Positions 11,458 to 21,431 of a stretch of DNA of 64,000 nt are shown here, piece by piece. The stretch's first letter is position 1. Each line of letters begins with the position of its first letter. Position numbers and translations under genes: made by a program. Location: contig NC_063448.1 of NCBI RefSeq assembly GCF_020379485.1, forward strand, positions 10,315,726 to 10,379,725, read 5' to 3'. The DNA comes from Brassica napus. Taxonomy: Eukaryota; Streptophyta; Magnoliopsida; Brassicales; Brassicaceae. Under the pieces are notes generated by a model. It ran no database searches, had not been told where the DNA came from, and saw only the letters and a list, made by a program, of their open reading frames with translations.

Positions 11458-13194
11458 TCAGGGGAGTGCTGGCGCTCTAGAGCCATGTCTTCCTTCATTC
11501 TTTGAAGACTGTGTTCGTATCAGGCGGCTATTTTGTTTTGGCTTGGTTCCTTTCCTGACTCTTGGAGAGTTTTGAATAGTTTTCACGTTACGCTTCCTAG
11601 AGCTCGCTCCTTGTAGGATGTTTTTACCCGCTGTGCTTGCTTTACCCGGGGGGCGTCCTCTCTTCCTTGGCTGTGGACCCAACAGGAGCTCATTTTGTTC
11701 AAGGTATGAGTCAGCTTCTAGCAGGCCTTGATTTGGCGTTGCTCCCTGCCTCGCCTCTTGTTCTTGTCCTTTATCTTTTAGTGCATGTGCTAACATTGCT
11801 GCTGCTCTTTCCGCCATCATGTTATTCGATTCCCCTTCTAGGACTCTTTGCCTTCGTGCTTCCCTTTCAACTGGGTCAGGAACATTAACATATTGTCTTG
11901 TGACTTCATGTAGGTCTGTCATGATCTCATCATGTAGTTGTTGGTGTGATTCTCTGGCAGCGGTATCGAGCATCATCCCTGGTGTTGTATGAGGAGTGCT
12001 GATGTGTTCTGTATAGTTATCCTGAGGTTTCTCTATCCACGCTAGGTGGGTGTTGTCAGGTCTTGTACCAAACGATAGGGATCTCCTGCGCGTTTCAACC
12101 CGGGGGTAAGGTGGTGGCTCTTGGCCGTGTAGTTGGGGGTTTGTAAGGCTCTTCCTCGGTATAGTAGTCGATGGTCTGTCTTTCCTGTAGGCATGCGAGT
12201 CGACAGGTGACTCAGATCTTCTTTGGTAGATATTATTGCCGTTCTTACGTACTGGGGGGGGGGAGGCTCTAAAGTTCCTTGTCTGTTCCGGTCCATCGTA
12301 CTTGGAGGATGGCCTAACACCAAACGGGTGCCCACATCTGTCGAGGCGCTGATCATATGCGCGTTGATGATTCCTGGTTCTTTCGTCCTTGTGATAACCT
12401 GTGTCCCTCCGAGTGGCTATCCAGTTGTTGGCTGTCCCTCTCTGTCTATCCTCCTCATAGTTACGTCTAAAGATAGAGGGTTCCACTGGTCGATGGCGCT
12501 GCGGTGCTATAGATTGTTCCTCTGACGATTGGTTTCTGTGGGAGCATTCAGTGGATGTGTGTGTCAGTCTTTTGCAGTGGTCGCAGTGATTGGCGAGCTT
12601 TTCGTACTCTAAGGTGACGAGGGTATCTTCTCCAGTTGAGAACTCTACAATGGTTTCCATAATCAGTGGTTGGAGCCCATTAACAGTGACCAAGATTCGT
12701 GCTGAGGTTGGAGTCAGTTCAAAGCTGTCATATCTGCCAAGTTTGCGTCCGATTCGTTCGAACATCTCTGGGTCCCAGTAGTGGAGAGGGAGGCCTCTGA
12801 GCCTAATCCAGAACGGTATTTCTACAGGGAAGTCCGGCGAAATGATGGGTTCCCAGCGCTGCAGGATGAGCATCCACCTAGCGTAGTGGTATGGTCGTTT
12901 GGCGAGGACTCTATCCATATCTTCTTTGAGTTCAAAGCGAAACTGGAAGCAATGTCGGCCAAGCTCCGAGCCAGTAGCAGTTCCTCTGAGGTTCCATCTC
13001 TGTATGAGGAAGGGAATCAGGTCCCTGATGCTCTGTTCCTGCGGGTTTGTAACTCGGCCGATAAGTGTTAGTTCATTGTCTCTTATGGCTTGCGAGGTGT
13101 CGATTTCCGGAGCTCTTATTCGGCGAAGGTTCGTCGATGAGGATGAAGTTGCAATTCCTTTACCTTTCTCAGCATAAGTCAAGCGGCGAGTCAT
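11458..13194 (-). CDS. LINE ORF1: DUF4283 / zinc-knuckle protein
   Basis: This uninterrupted 578-residue protein is the nucleic-acid-binding ORF1 of a plant L1. The first third matches the DUF4283 pattern, with FRFELKEDMDRVL, WEPIISPDFP and PFWIRLRGLPLHYWD. A CCHC zinc knuckle follows: CDHCKRLTHTSTEC, spacing CX2CX4HX4C. The remainder is hydrophilic and rich in Arg, Ser and Gln, typical of the low-complexity tail. It packages LINE RNA into ribonucleoprotein particles. It is an ORF of a mobile element, not a host gene. The start ATG at 13194 fits the family N-terminus and the open leader. Confidence 0.88.
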   Translation of the reverse strand: MTRRLTYAEKGKGIATSSSSTNLRRIRAPEIDTSQAIRDNELTLIGRVTNPQEQSIRDLIPFLIQRWNLRGTATGSELGRHCFQFRFELKEDMDRVLAKRPYHYARWMLILQRWEPIISPDFPVEIPFWIRLRGLPLHYWDPEMFERIGRKLGRYDSFELTPTSARILVTVNGLQPLIMETIVEFSTGEDTLVTLEYEKLANHCDHCKRLTHTSTECSHRNQSSEEQSIAPQRHRPVEPSIFRRNYEEDRQRGTANNWIATRRDTGYHKDERTRNHQRAYDQRLDRCGHPFGVRPSSKYDGPEQTRNFRASPPPVRKNGNNIYQRRSESPVDSHAYRKDRPSTTIPRKSLTNPQLHGQEPPPYPRVETRRRSLSFGTRPDNTHLAWIEKPQDNYTEHISTPHTTPGMMLDTAARESHQQLHDEIMTDLHEVTRQYVNVPDPVEREARRQRVLEGESNNMMAERAAAMLAHALKDKGQEQEARQGATPNQGLLEADSYLEQNELLLGPQPRKRGRPPGKASTAGKNILQGASSRKRNVKTIQNSPRVRKGTKPKQNSRLIRTQSSKNEGRHGSRAPALP

Positions 13195-13848
13195 CGTGAG
13201 TCTCTAGTTGTTGAGGGGGGATCTCGACTGGTGGTGTATATTTCAACGAGAGAGGGTTAGGGAGACGTGACGACGGTGCAGTAGACGAGGAGCGGTGGTG
13301 CTGGTGCGAAAATTTTGACGGCTACCAGCGGGTAGGAGCTCAGGCGGACCCTCCGACCGACGTCGGGGGTGAGAACCCGGGAAAAATTGTTCCCCGGTTT
13401 GAGATTCAAAAAACTTTACTCGAAATGGTAATAAACCGGCTGGTTGGTTTAATCAGGGTGAGCATTATCACTGCCCCTTAGCCCACCCCTTAGCCCAAGA
13501 AAACATTTAAAAACAATAAAGAGAAGAGAGAAACCCAAGAGGCGAGTCTTGGGTAAGGGCTGGAAGGTCCGCCCCTTAGGGACACGGGTCAAGCTGAGAG
13601 AGGACCACAAAATCGGTAGGTCTCTCTCGATCATCTCTCTTTCTCTCTCTCTCGATCATCTCTCTCTCTCGAAAGCTCTCTCCGCGAAAGGTGATTTCGT
13701 CTCCTTGGGTGTCTCTCATCGGCGACATCTCTTTCGGTGGTTCTCCTCGAAGCGACGGAGCTCTCTCTTGAAATCAAAAGGTAAGGGGTTGTTGTCTTCT
13801 TGACTATGCATGTCTTTGATTAGGTTTGATCTGTTGTTTTTCTATGTA

Positions 13849-13930
13849 TTTTGTCTCGGTGGGTCTGTGATTGATTATTGATTGTTGGTTTTGTCTCTCG
13901 GTGGGTCTGTGATTGATTATTGATTTTTGG
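13849..13930 (+). repeat. Two-copy tandem repeat in Harbinger leader intron
   Basis: A unit of about 40 bases, beginning TTTTGTCTC and containing GGTGGGTCTGTGATTGATTA, occurs twice in succession at 13849-13888 and 13889-13930. It is non-coding and lies within the presumed leader intron of the Harbinger transposase gene. Confidence 0.75.
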
Positions 13931-14374
13931 TTCCGGTTGTTCTGTTGTTTCATTAAGCATGTGATTGATTATTGTAGTTTGTTAATTCTGTTTGTTTCAC
14001 CAGCAATCGCAGCTTTCAAAATTTTGATGTGTTTGATCTCTGAATATGTTCTGTTTGTTCTTGGATTTTAATTATGTTTCAATTAATACGGATGGATCAA
14101 AGTTGATCTGCTATGTTTCAATCCTTGCTCTGTTTCTGTTCTTTGATTTGTTTTCGGTTTTGTTTATGTCTTTCTGTCTGAATAATTTGTTGTTTATGTC
14201 TTTATGTGGGCAGATAGAAGGATAAATGTTCATCTAGCTCAGGAGTTCATCTAGACAAACACTTGATCAAATAAAACACTAGATCAATTAAAACATTTCC
14301 CAAAATTTTCTCCTTCTCTTGTTCTCTCTTTTTCTATTCAAAATTCAAAAAAAAAAACAGTTTTTCCTTTCCAT

Positions 14375-15718
14375 ATGGCATCTTCTTCTCAAAATCCTTT
14401 TGACGGATTGGATGATGATAATTTCGATGAAACATTTGATCAATATTTTGATCAACAATTTAATCAATATTATTATCAAAAATTTGATCAAACTTTGGAG
14501 AATCTTACCATAAATTATGGTAATCAAGAAAAAGCAAAGAAACAGAGAAAAAACGAGCTTATATCGAAATAAATCGTGACGAAGAGCATATTCGTTTATG
14601 GAATGATTATATCAGTAAAACTCCAATGTATCCCACAAATATGTTACGGCGACGATTTAGAATGAACAGGCCGTTGTTCATGCCTATTGTTGATCGACTC
14701 TCCAATGAAGTTGAATTCTTTCAACAAAAGACTGATGCTCTCGGAATCTCTCTCCACTTCAGAAGTGTACAGGGGCCATTCGTGTCTTGGCATATGGGAA
14801 TGCGGCTGATGCTATTGACGAATACCTCAGACTCGGTGAAACTACTACACGGTCATGTGTGGAACATTTTGTGGAAAGCATAATATATTTATTCGGCGAG
14901 GAGTACCTAAGAAGACCAACACCGGCTGATCTTCAACGACTCCTTGATATTGGTGAGCATCGTGGATTCCCCGGGATGATAGGAAGCATCGATTGTATGC
15001 ATTGGGAGTGGCAGAATTGTCCCACCGCTTGGAAAGGTCAATATACACGTGGTTCAGGAAAACCGACAATCGTTTTAGAGGCAGTTGCATCGTATGATCT
15101 ATGGATATGGCATGCGTTTTTGGACCTCCAGGTACCTTAAATGATATCAATGTTCTTGATCGCTCACCTGTTTTTGATGACATAATAAAAGGTCAAGCTC
15201 CGTAAGTCACCTTCTCTGTCAATGGAAGAGAGTATCATATGGCTTACTATCTCACCGACGGTATTTATCCAAAATGGACTACTTTTATCCAATCAATTTC
15301 AATACCACAAGGACCGAAAGCGGTTTTATTTGCTCAACATCAAGAAGCTGTCCGAAAAGATGTCGAGCGTACTTTTGGAGTCTTGCAAGCTCGCTTTGCC
15401 ATTGTTAAAAATCCAGCACTTTTTTGGGATAAAGTCAAAATTGGGAAGATAATTAGAGCATGTATCATACTCCATAACATGGTAGTATAAGACGAACGAG
15501 ATGGATACACTCAATATGATGTTTCAGAGTTCTAACAAGGAGAAGACACCGGAAGTTCACATGTCGATCTCACGTTCTCTACTGATATCCCTACAAATAT
15601 CGGCAATATGATAGGTGTTCGAACTAGAATTCGTGATCAACACATGCATCAACAACTGAAAGCTGATTACGTTGAACATGTATGGCATAAATTCGGACGT
15701 GATGAGGACAACAACTAA
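14375..15718 (+). pseudogene. PIF/Harbinger DDE transposase, multiple frameshifts
   Basis: The start ATG at 14375 opens an Asp/Gln-rich N-terminus, as in crucifer Harbinger transposases. Later segments in different frames show RRRFRMNRPLF, then HRGFPGMIGSIDCMHWEW with the first catalytic Asp, LNDINVLDRSP with the second, and VERTFGVLQARFAI with the catalytic Glu. The order and motifs identify an HTH/DDE nuclease of the DDE_Tnp_4 type. The frame breaks near 14550, between 14740 and 14790, and near 15120, and a stop follows the LHNMVV motif at about 15490. The copy cannot encode a functional transposase. Confidence 0.88.
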
Positions 15719-15995
15719 GCTCGCATGTTTCTTTCAAATTATTCTCGTTTATTTTACTAATTTTAGTTTTAATGTTCTTTTTAAAAATTAATGTTTAAAA
15801 TGTTTTATTTTAATATGTTATATTTAATAAATAAATTTTATATTTAAAAATTTTTAGTTTAATATTTTTTTTCTTAAGAACCCAAAATAAGAACCCCCAT
15901 TGGACCTAAAAAAATAAGTGTTTCTTAAGTACAATCTCTTAACTATTATTAATTACTAAATAATCATTAAGACCCCAAATTAACCTTAGCTTTAT

Positions 15996-17660
15996 ATATT
16001 TATAATTAAAGCTATATAAATCTCTTCAAGCTAATATAGATTTACGTGGTTGAAAGTAATACGAAGACAATGGAAGGTGACTATTTAGATAATGATATTA
16101 CAACGAGTAAACTAGCCTTGAGATTTATTTTGACAATTTGACAATACCAGAACCTATAAGAAATTTTAAATATGTTTCTCTAGCTTGATGATTGATGTTT
16201 TCAAAATCATATTAAACATTATCTTGCGCATGTATCTATCATATCTATGTCTATCTGTTTTTTCTGTCTCACGCATGGACATGTTAACCTAATGTCCTAT
16301 TTTGTCAGGCCCGTGCCTCAGTTCTAGAAAAAGAAACATTCACTTAGGGCAACAAATTTTTTTTTTTGTTTAAATCATGGGCATCATTTTATGTAAGATC
16401 AAGGCATAATAAAAACATGAGAAAAGTGATGTGGTAGCTAAGATAATGAAAAACATGGATTTATGATTAAAACATGGGTTTCTTAAGTTACAATATCTAG
16501 ATAATTGTCAATTACTAATGAATTGGGGTAATTGAAGTGGTTAAGGGTAATAGTTTTGGATGTATTTTCTAAAATATTTTTAAGCTAATTTGATAAATTC
16601 TTACTTTCGTTTAATTATGATATAAGAAACATTAAATGACTTTACTATTTATCTAAAAGAACTAATTATTAAATTTTTGATAAAATTTTAACTAATAATT
16701 TTGTAAAATAATATTTTGTTTGTTAATTTAATTATACAATGTATATTCTATTGTAATTTATACTATTGTTATTTTGAACATTATATATTATTTTTTACTG
16801 CATGAATTTTTATGATTTAAATTTGTAATAATTTCGAGCAGCGGTAAAAGTTCGCACAGCTCTGTATTTTATCTATCGTCAAGTTGAACTATTTCATTTA
16901 GACCGTATAAATATAAGATTAGCACAACCAAATTCTGTCAACAAACTGAAATCCAAGTTACAAAAGCCTGACATCTATGATTTTGTATATAATTTGGCTT
17001 TTTTTGTCGAGACATGGTTCGCTCACGTTTTTTAAGTTTCAATAATACTAGTTTATAGACCGCCAAAGTCGCTTAGATTGACAAAATGTATTATTTTGTT
17101 TCCTTGAAATCTGCCTAATAAGTAATTATTAGTCAATGGACTTCCTTGTTCTTATAACGTTAAAACAAGAGTGGATCCCAGTTGCTACACAAAAGACAAC
17201 ACGTCTATGACCCATGCGATTCGGCTCTATACATTAGTTTTACCCTAAAATGGTCAAAATTTTAATTTGTTTTCCTCTATATAATTTACGTGTTCACTTT
17301 GTAGACTACACACCAACAGTCCTCAATGCTTTAAGACGGGCTTTTGAATTAAAAAAGAAGGATATAACAACAAAATAGAAAAATATTCAAACTATATAAG
17401 AATATCGTGGCAAACTATAAAAGAAGGATATAACACCATGGCATGTTTTCATCTCGAGTCCTACCATCACTGAAGTCGATATATGACCGATAGTGTTTTT
17501 CTTTTGGGGTTAAAATATGGGCAAATCTCCAAAATAACACCTTTCTAAGTTTATATCACAAAAATAGCATTCAAAAACTAAAATGACCAAAATATCATTT
17601 TATCATTTGAAAATTTTAATTTTTTTATTTTTCAAAATTTGAAATCTTATCCCCAAAACC
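15996..17660. other. Intergenic DNA without recognised genes
   Basis: AT-rich sequence with no convincing exon, RNA gene or intact transposon terminus on either strand. The segment from about 17517 onward, with repeated AAAATAGCA-type motifs, belongs to the unit that surrounds the telomere-like array. Confidence 0.5.
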
Positions 17661-17672
17661 TCATTTTTCAAC

Positions 17673-17879
17673 TCTAAACCCTAAACCCTAAACCCTAAAC
17701 TCTAAACCCTAAACCCTAAACCCTAAACCTTAAACCCTAAACCTTAAACTCTAAACTCTAAACCCTAAACCCTAAACCCTAAACCCTAAACCCTAAACTC
17801 TAAACCCTAAACCCTAAACTCTAAACCCTAAACCCTAAACCCTAAATCCTAAACCCTACTCTTTAACTCTAAACCCTAA
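17673..17879 (+). repeat. Telomere-like (CCCTAAA)n interstitial array
   Basis: About 207 bases consist almost entirely of CCCTAAA and one-base variants such as CTCTAAA and CCTTAAA. The flanks carry short inverted similarities: CAAAAATAGCA on the left around 17560 and TGCTATTTTTGTG on the right around 17910. This suggests the array is the core of a palindromic transposon-like unit rather than a fossil chromosome end. The variant repeats indicate age. Confidence 0.85.
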
Positions 17880-18849
17880 GTTTGTGACTTTTGATAAAAC
17901 ATTAAGTGCTATTTTTGTGACTTTTGACCTTGAGTGCTAGTTTGTGCTAGTTTGGGAACAAAAACTTAATTTAGTGCTATTTTTATCTTTTTCTCTTAAA
18001 ATATTGGTTAATTTATATTTATACTTGTGAACATTGTTATATAAAACGATTCGATCATTCAGAAATTTATTTAAAATCGAAAATCACGGGAAAATGTTTA
18101 ATATAAAATTAATACACTGTGATTTCTTGTTCAATATCTATTGACGAATTCGAAGTATTTTTCACATCCAATAAGTAGTACTATTTAATAACAACATAGT
18201 GTTAATTAAATGCATTCATTGTGAACATATGATCGGAATCTACGTTCACTCGTTCGCATTATAGCAGAAATTAATGGTAATATATTGGTACAATAATCTA
18301 CGTTATAATAGGGCAGTTGCATCACTCCTAATGCGACACGTCAGCGATATGTGGGTCTCACTTTTAAAAAGTGTGAAAAAGTGTCAAGTCTGTTATTCAA
18401 ACTCGGGTTATTGAGATCTAAACAACAACATTTATACCACTGAGCTAAAGAATTCTTTGAACATTAATGGCTGAAACAAATATATATTTATGAAGGTCGG
18501 AAACCTTTGCTTCTTCGATTTTCTCTGTGGGACCCACACTTATTTGTTTTATCTAATGATTTAATAAATACTTTATAAATCACGTTTTGAAATGGGATTC
18601 GTTAAAAAAAAAGCTCAAGAAACCTCTTTGGTCTGTAAGCTTTCTCTTCAATGGAAGTTTAGGGCTTTCAATTTTTAATCATCGGTTCATGATTCATCTA
18701 AGAAACACAGATTGACTCTTTGAGTTTCATGAATCAGTTTTTCTTCTTTAGTCTCTACATCTCCCCATCTTTAATAAATTCATCATCGGTTCTTTTATTT
18801 TGCCTGATAAATCATGATTGTGTGGTTTTAATTTTCTTTGGTCATCCTT

Positions 18850-19422
18850 AGCTTGCACCCTTTGATCTAACCAAGAAAAAGAAGAAGACATTTGTCGTTC
18901 AGGATGCCATCGAGGACTCAGCTAAGTCACACGGGAGACATACTATCTATTGTCTGATTGTTCAAGAAGAGTTTATGTGCTGTGAAACATATTTGTTTCT
19001 TTTCATTAGTTGCTTTGTTTAATCTTTTTTCCTGCAAATAAGGATGGCTTTGACAGTTCATTCACGGGAGCCAAGAAGTAAAACAAGAAGAAGCCAGTGA
19101 GTGTTTGACATTTTCTGTCTTCCTCAGTTTTTTTTTTCCATTCATTAAACTTGGATTTTGAATATTATGTGCCTCACATTCTTTTTATTTTGATGGTTGT
19201 TAGGTTGAATGAAGATCATTGAATAAAGAAAATGTTGATGCTCCTGAAGATTTGGAGGGTACTTTATATTTCTTTCTCTGATAATTCTAGCGACATAAAT
19301 TTGAACTTTACAAAGGGTATATTGCAGAGCATCCTAATGATGAGGAAGAGGTGGATGAAATTGATCTGCACCAGCAACGTTACCCGTAGGAGGGAAGTAA
19401 CATGGATTACTTATACGACGAG
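18850..19422 (+). pseudogene. eIF2-beta gene fragment captured by Helitron
   Basis: Four exon-like pieces separated by GT-AG introns resemble the N-terminal half of translation initiation factor eIF2 subunit beta. They are LAPFDLTKKKKK (18850s), DGFDSSFTGAKK (19040s), ENVDAPEDLEG (19228-19258) and a DEEEVDEIDLHQQRYP segment running into EGSNMDYLYDE (19340-19422). In Arabidopsis the last motif is YPWEG; here the Trp codon is a TAG stop, and another stop follows GAKK. The C-terminal mRNA-binding and zinc-finger half is absent. Retained introns show that genomic DNA, not mRNA, was copied. It cannot make functional eIF2-beta. Confidence 0.8.
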
Positions 19423-19559
19423 GTAAGCATATCATTAGATAGTTTGCGGTCCATCTTTGAGGGCCGTCAATTGTAAGTGTCTATCGTTTTGAAGTTGTAC
19501 GACACTAAGATGTAAAGAATTACTAATCACGATTACCTTACTAGTAGAGTTCTTTTGCA

Positions 19560-19915
19560 CAGCTATTGTCAATGGAATTAACACTGGAAATTGATGGTAC
19601 TATATTTCATGTTCCAAATGCTAACGCAAGCTCCAATGTTGATTCTCAGCTTTAACATGCCAAAATCACAATGCAGTGGCTGTTGTAAGGTAATTCAGTA
19701 GGCACAAATGTTCAGTTGAAAAAAATTATAAACTGTATTTATGCATCAAACTTATCATCTGTAACATAATAATATGTTTTTTTGTGCTAGGAACCGTTTG
19801 TAAATAAATGTCTCAGAAGTATATGACTGCTTAGTTTGTTGCTTTTGATAGTGAAATCACTAAGCTTGCAATGTGTCAAGACAGCAAAAGCATCTCAGCT
19901 GATGGTTTGCTTTAC
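19560..19915 (+). pseudogene. RPA1-like zinc/OB-fold remnant in Helitron
   Basis: Two segments resemble the C-terminal single-strand-DNA-binding domain of replication protein A subunit 1. One reads AIVNGINTGN, a stop, then WYYISCSKC (about 19560-19622). The other reads FVAFDSEITKLAMCQDSKS (about 19838-19896). RPA1-like genes are commonly carried by plant Helitrons. The frame is broken by stops and no complete OB fold remains. The assignment rests on short motifs only. Confidence 0.6.
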
Positions 19916-21431
19916 AATTTCGTTGGTTTTTTTTTCCTATTATGTTGGATGGATTCTTTTAGCTAACAAATATCGCAACAGAGTGCTGGCAATAACTCTA
20001 ATAGATTTATATATACATTTAGAATTGGAAGTTTGGTGAGAATAGGAACAAGTACTTCTGTCACGCTATTGGACAGTTATACGCCATTTTAAGAGAATTG
20101 ATTTCTTATATTTCCCATAATCAGTAAGATTTTAACTATTTTGTCTACTTTGCATTCATACCTCATTCTCCATCTAACTTCTCGGTGCTACTATATAATG
20201 ACCAAGTCATTTTCTGCACAAATAGGCAAGTGGGGATGTTACGTTGGGTGCTTGGTTTATTGGGCTTGGCTATACAAAGTCTATTGTGACTCTAAAACTT
20301 TTACCTCATTTAACATTGATTCTTGTTCTTGGGAGAATTGCAGATTGTGAATGAAAGACACAAGCAGGAAACATATGTGTAGTTGTGTTCGATCGACATG
20401 TAGCGGTATCTGCAGATCCGCTGATCCCATTGTGGAGGTTAACATGAAATGTGTTGACCTGGAAATCATTATTTGGAAGCTACATTTTGAGGCATTTCCT
20501 CGACATATAAATAGACCATAGACAGAGTTTGATATTTATAATACTCAGTGATCATGGTATCTGCAGAAAATAGTCCTTTTGCATATTCTATATGGAACCA
20601 AGAGATATGTCCTTTGTATGATGATTGTATTATGATAGCTACTAACATAGGAGATGACTAGAGAAAGAGAAATGAGTATGAAACTCTTATATGAGTAGCT
20701 TTTGTAAACACATTTGGGTTTATTAACAGTTGTGACAAGCAATTATGTTTATAGTAATGGAAACCCGCCGCAGCGTCAATAGCAAATGCGCCTGTTTTTT
20801 GGTTGTTTGGGATTGAAATAGCTTATGGGTTTTCTAAATCAATATAATTGATTTGACTAAAGCTATCTTGGATGACAAAAGAAGGATTGCAAGTTTAATA
20901 ACTTCTACTTTAGACTTTAATTTCAACTAAATTATAATCAGTCTTTTATCCATATCATCTTAGTTATAATCGTAAGGATTTATTAGAATAAACAAACAGT
21001 TTCAACAATATTTAATATGTGATTTAATAAACAAAAGAACATGTAGGATTTTTAGGATTTAAAGAGATTGGAGACAATAGTTAATGAATATGAAAAGAAT
21101 ACGAAGCAAATGATGAAAAATGATTAGAGCAAATTAGTGGCAACTAAGCGACAAGCCAAAATATCAATCAATAAAGAATGAAAGAAGAATGAGCAGGGTT
21201 AAGTTATTACACAAGCCAAAACTAAGACAAATCAAATGACAGAACGTGAAAACAAATGTAAACAAGACAAGAGGAGATGGTGAAGATAAAATGCATTGAA
21301 AAACTGAATGCTAGATTAGTAAGCAAGAGACAAAAATAGATTAAAATGCACAAACTCCGGGCCTTGGCGCGGATAACGATCCCTAGTATAAAAAGTAGCT
21401 AAGAACACAATTATTACAACTAGGGGCATAG

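Larger units (their letters stand above)
7249..13400 (-). mobile_element. L1-type LINE, near full length
   Basis: The element reads right to left: a GC-rich 5' untranslated leader (about 13195-13400), ORF1, ORF2, then a short poly-A tail seen as the T-run at 7249-7256. Both ORFs of a plant L1 are present and ORF2 has one in-frame stop, so this copy is relatively young or only lightly decayed. I found no target duplication at the ends, and the exact 5' boundary next to the Harbinger element is uncertain. The ORF2 product carries a C-terminal RNase H domain, unlike the LINE at 36-41 kb, so the two belong to different lineages. Confidence 0.9.
13460..15992 (+). mobile_element. PIF/Harbinger DNA transposon, degraded
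   Basis: The left end begins GAGCATTATCA. The related element at 45.4 kb ends with the inverse of GAGCATGATTAACCC, which supports this boundary. The right end near 15992 (TTAACCTTAGC) is more diverged and I cannot see the usual 3-bp target duplication. Inside are a CT-rich leader (about 13619-13680), a probable intron up to about 14215 and a broken DDE transposase. The AT-rich 3' tail after 15720, with TTCTTAAGAACCC motifs, matches the 45-kb element closely. No Myb-like second ORF was found. Confidence 0.75.
18297..21386 (+). mobile_element. Non-autonomous Helitron with captured gene fragments
   Basis: The element starts TCTACGTTATAATAGGGC after an A and ends CGGATAACGATCCCTAG before a T. 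Those are the TC start, CTAG end and A^T insertion site of Helitrons. A GC-rich imperfect hairpin, CCGGGCCTTGGCGCGG, sits about 10 bases before the 3' end. No Rep/helicase ORF is present. Near the 5' end (18390-18470) is a tRNA-like stretch whose complement contains TTTAGCTCAGTGGTATAA. The cargo is an eIF2-beta fragment and an RPA1-like remnant, described separately. Confidence 0.82.

Noticed and set aside
7058..13428. The 12-mer TTTACTCGAAAT near both sides of the minus-strand LINE, as a target duplication
   Set aside because: The left copy is about 180 bases from the poly-A tail with no poly-T next to it, so it does not fit normal LINE insertion; probably chance or older structure.
18390..18470. 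tRNA-like TAGCTCAGTGG text on the minus strand as a tRNA gene
   Set aside because: The B-box part is imperfect and there is no acceptor stem; it lies within the Helitron 5' region and a similar AAACTCGGGTT motif recurs near 24659.
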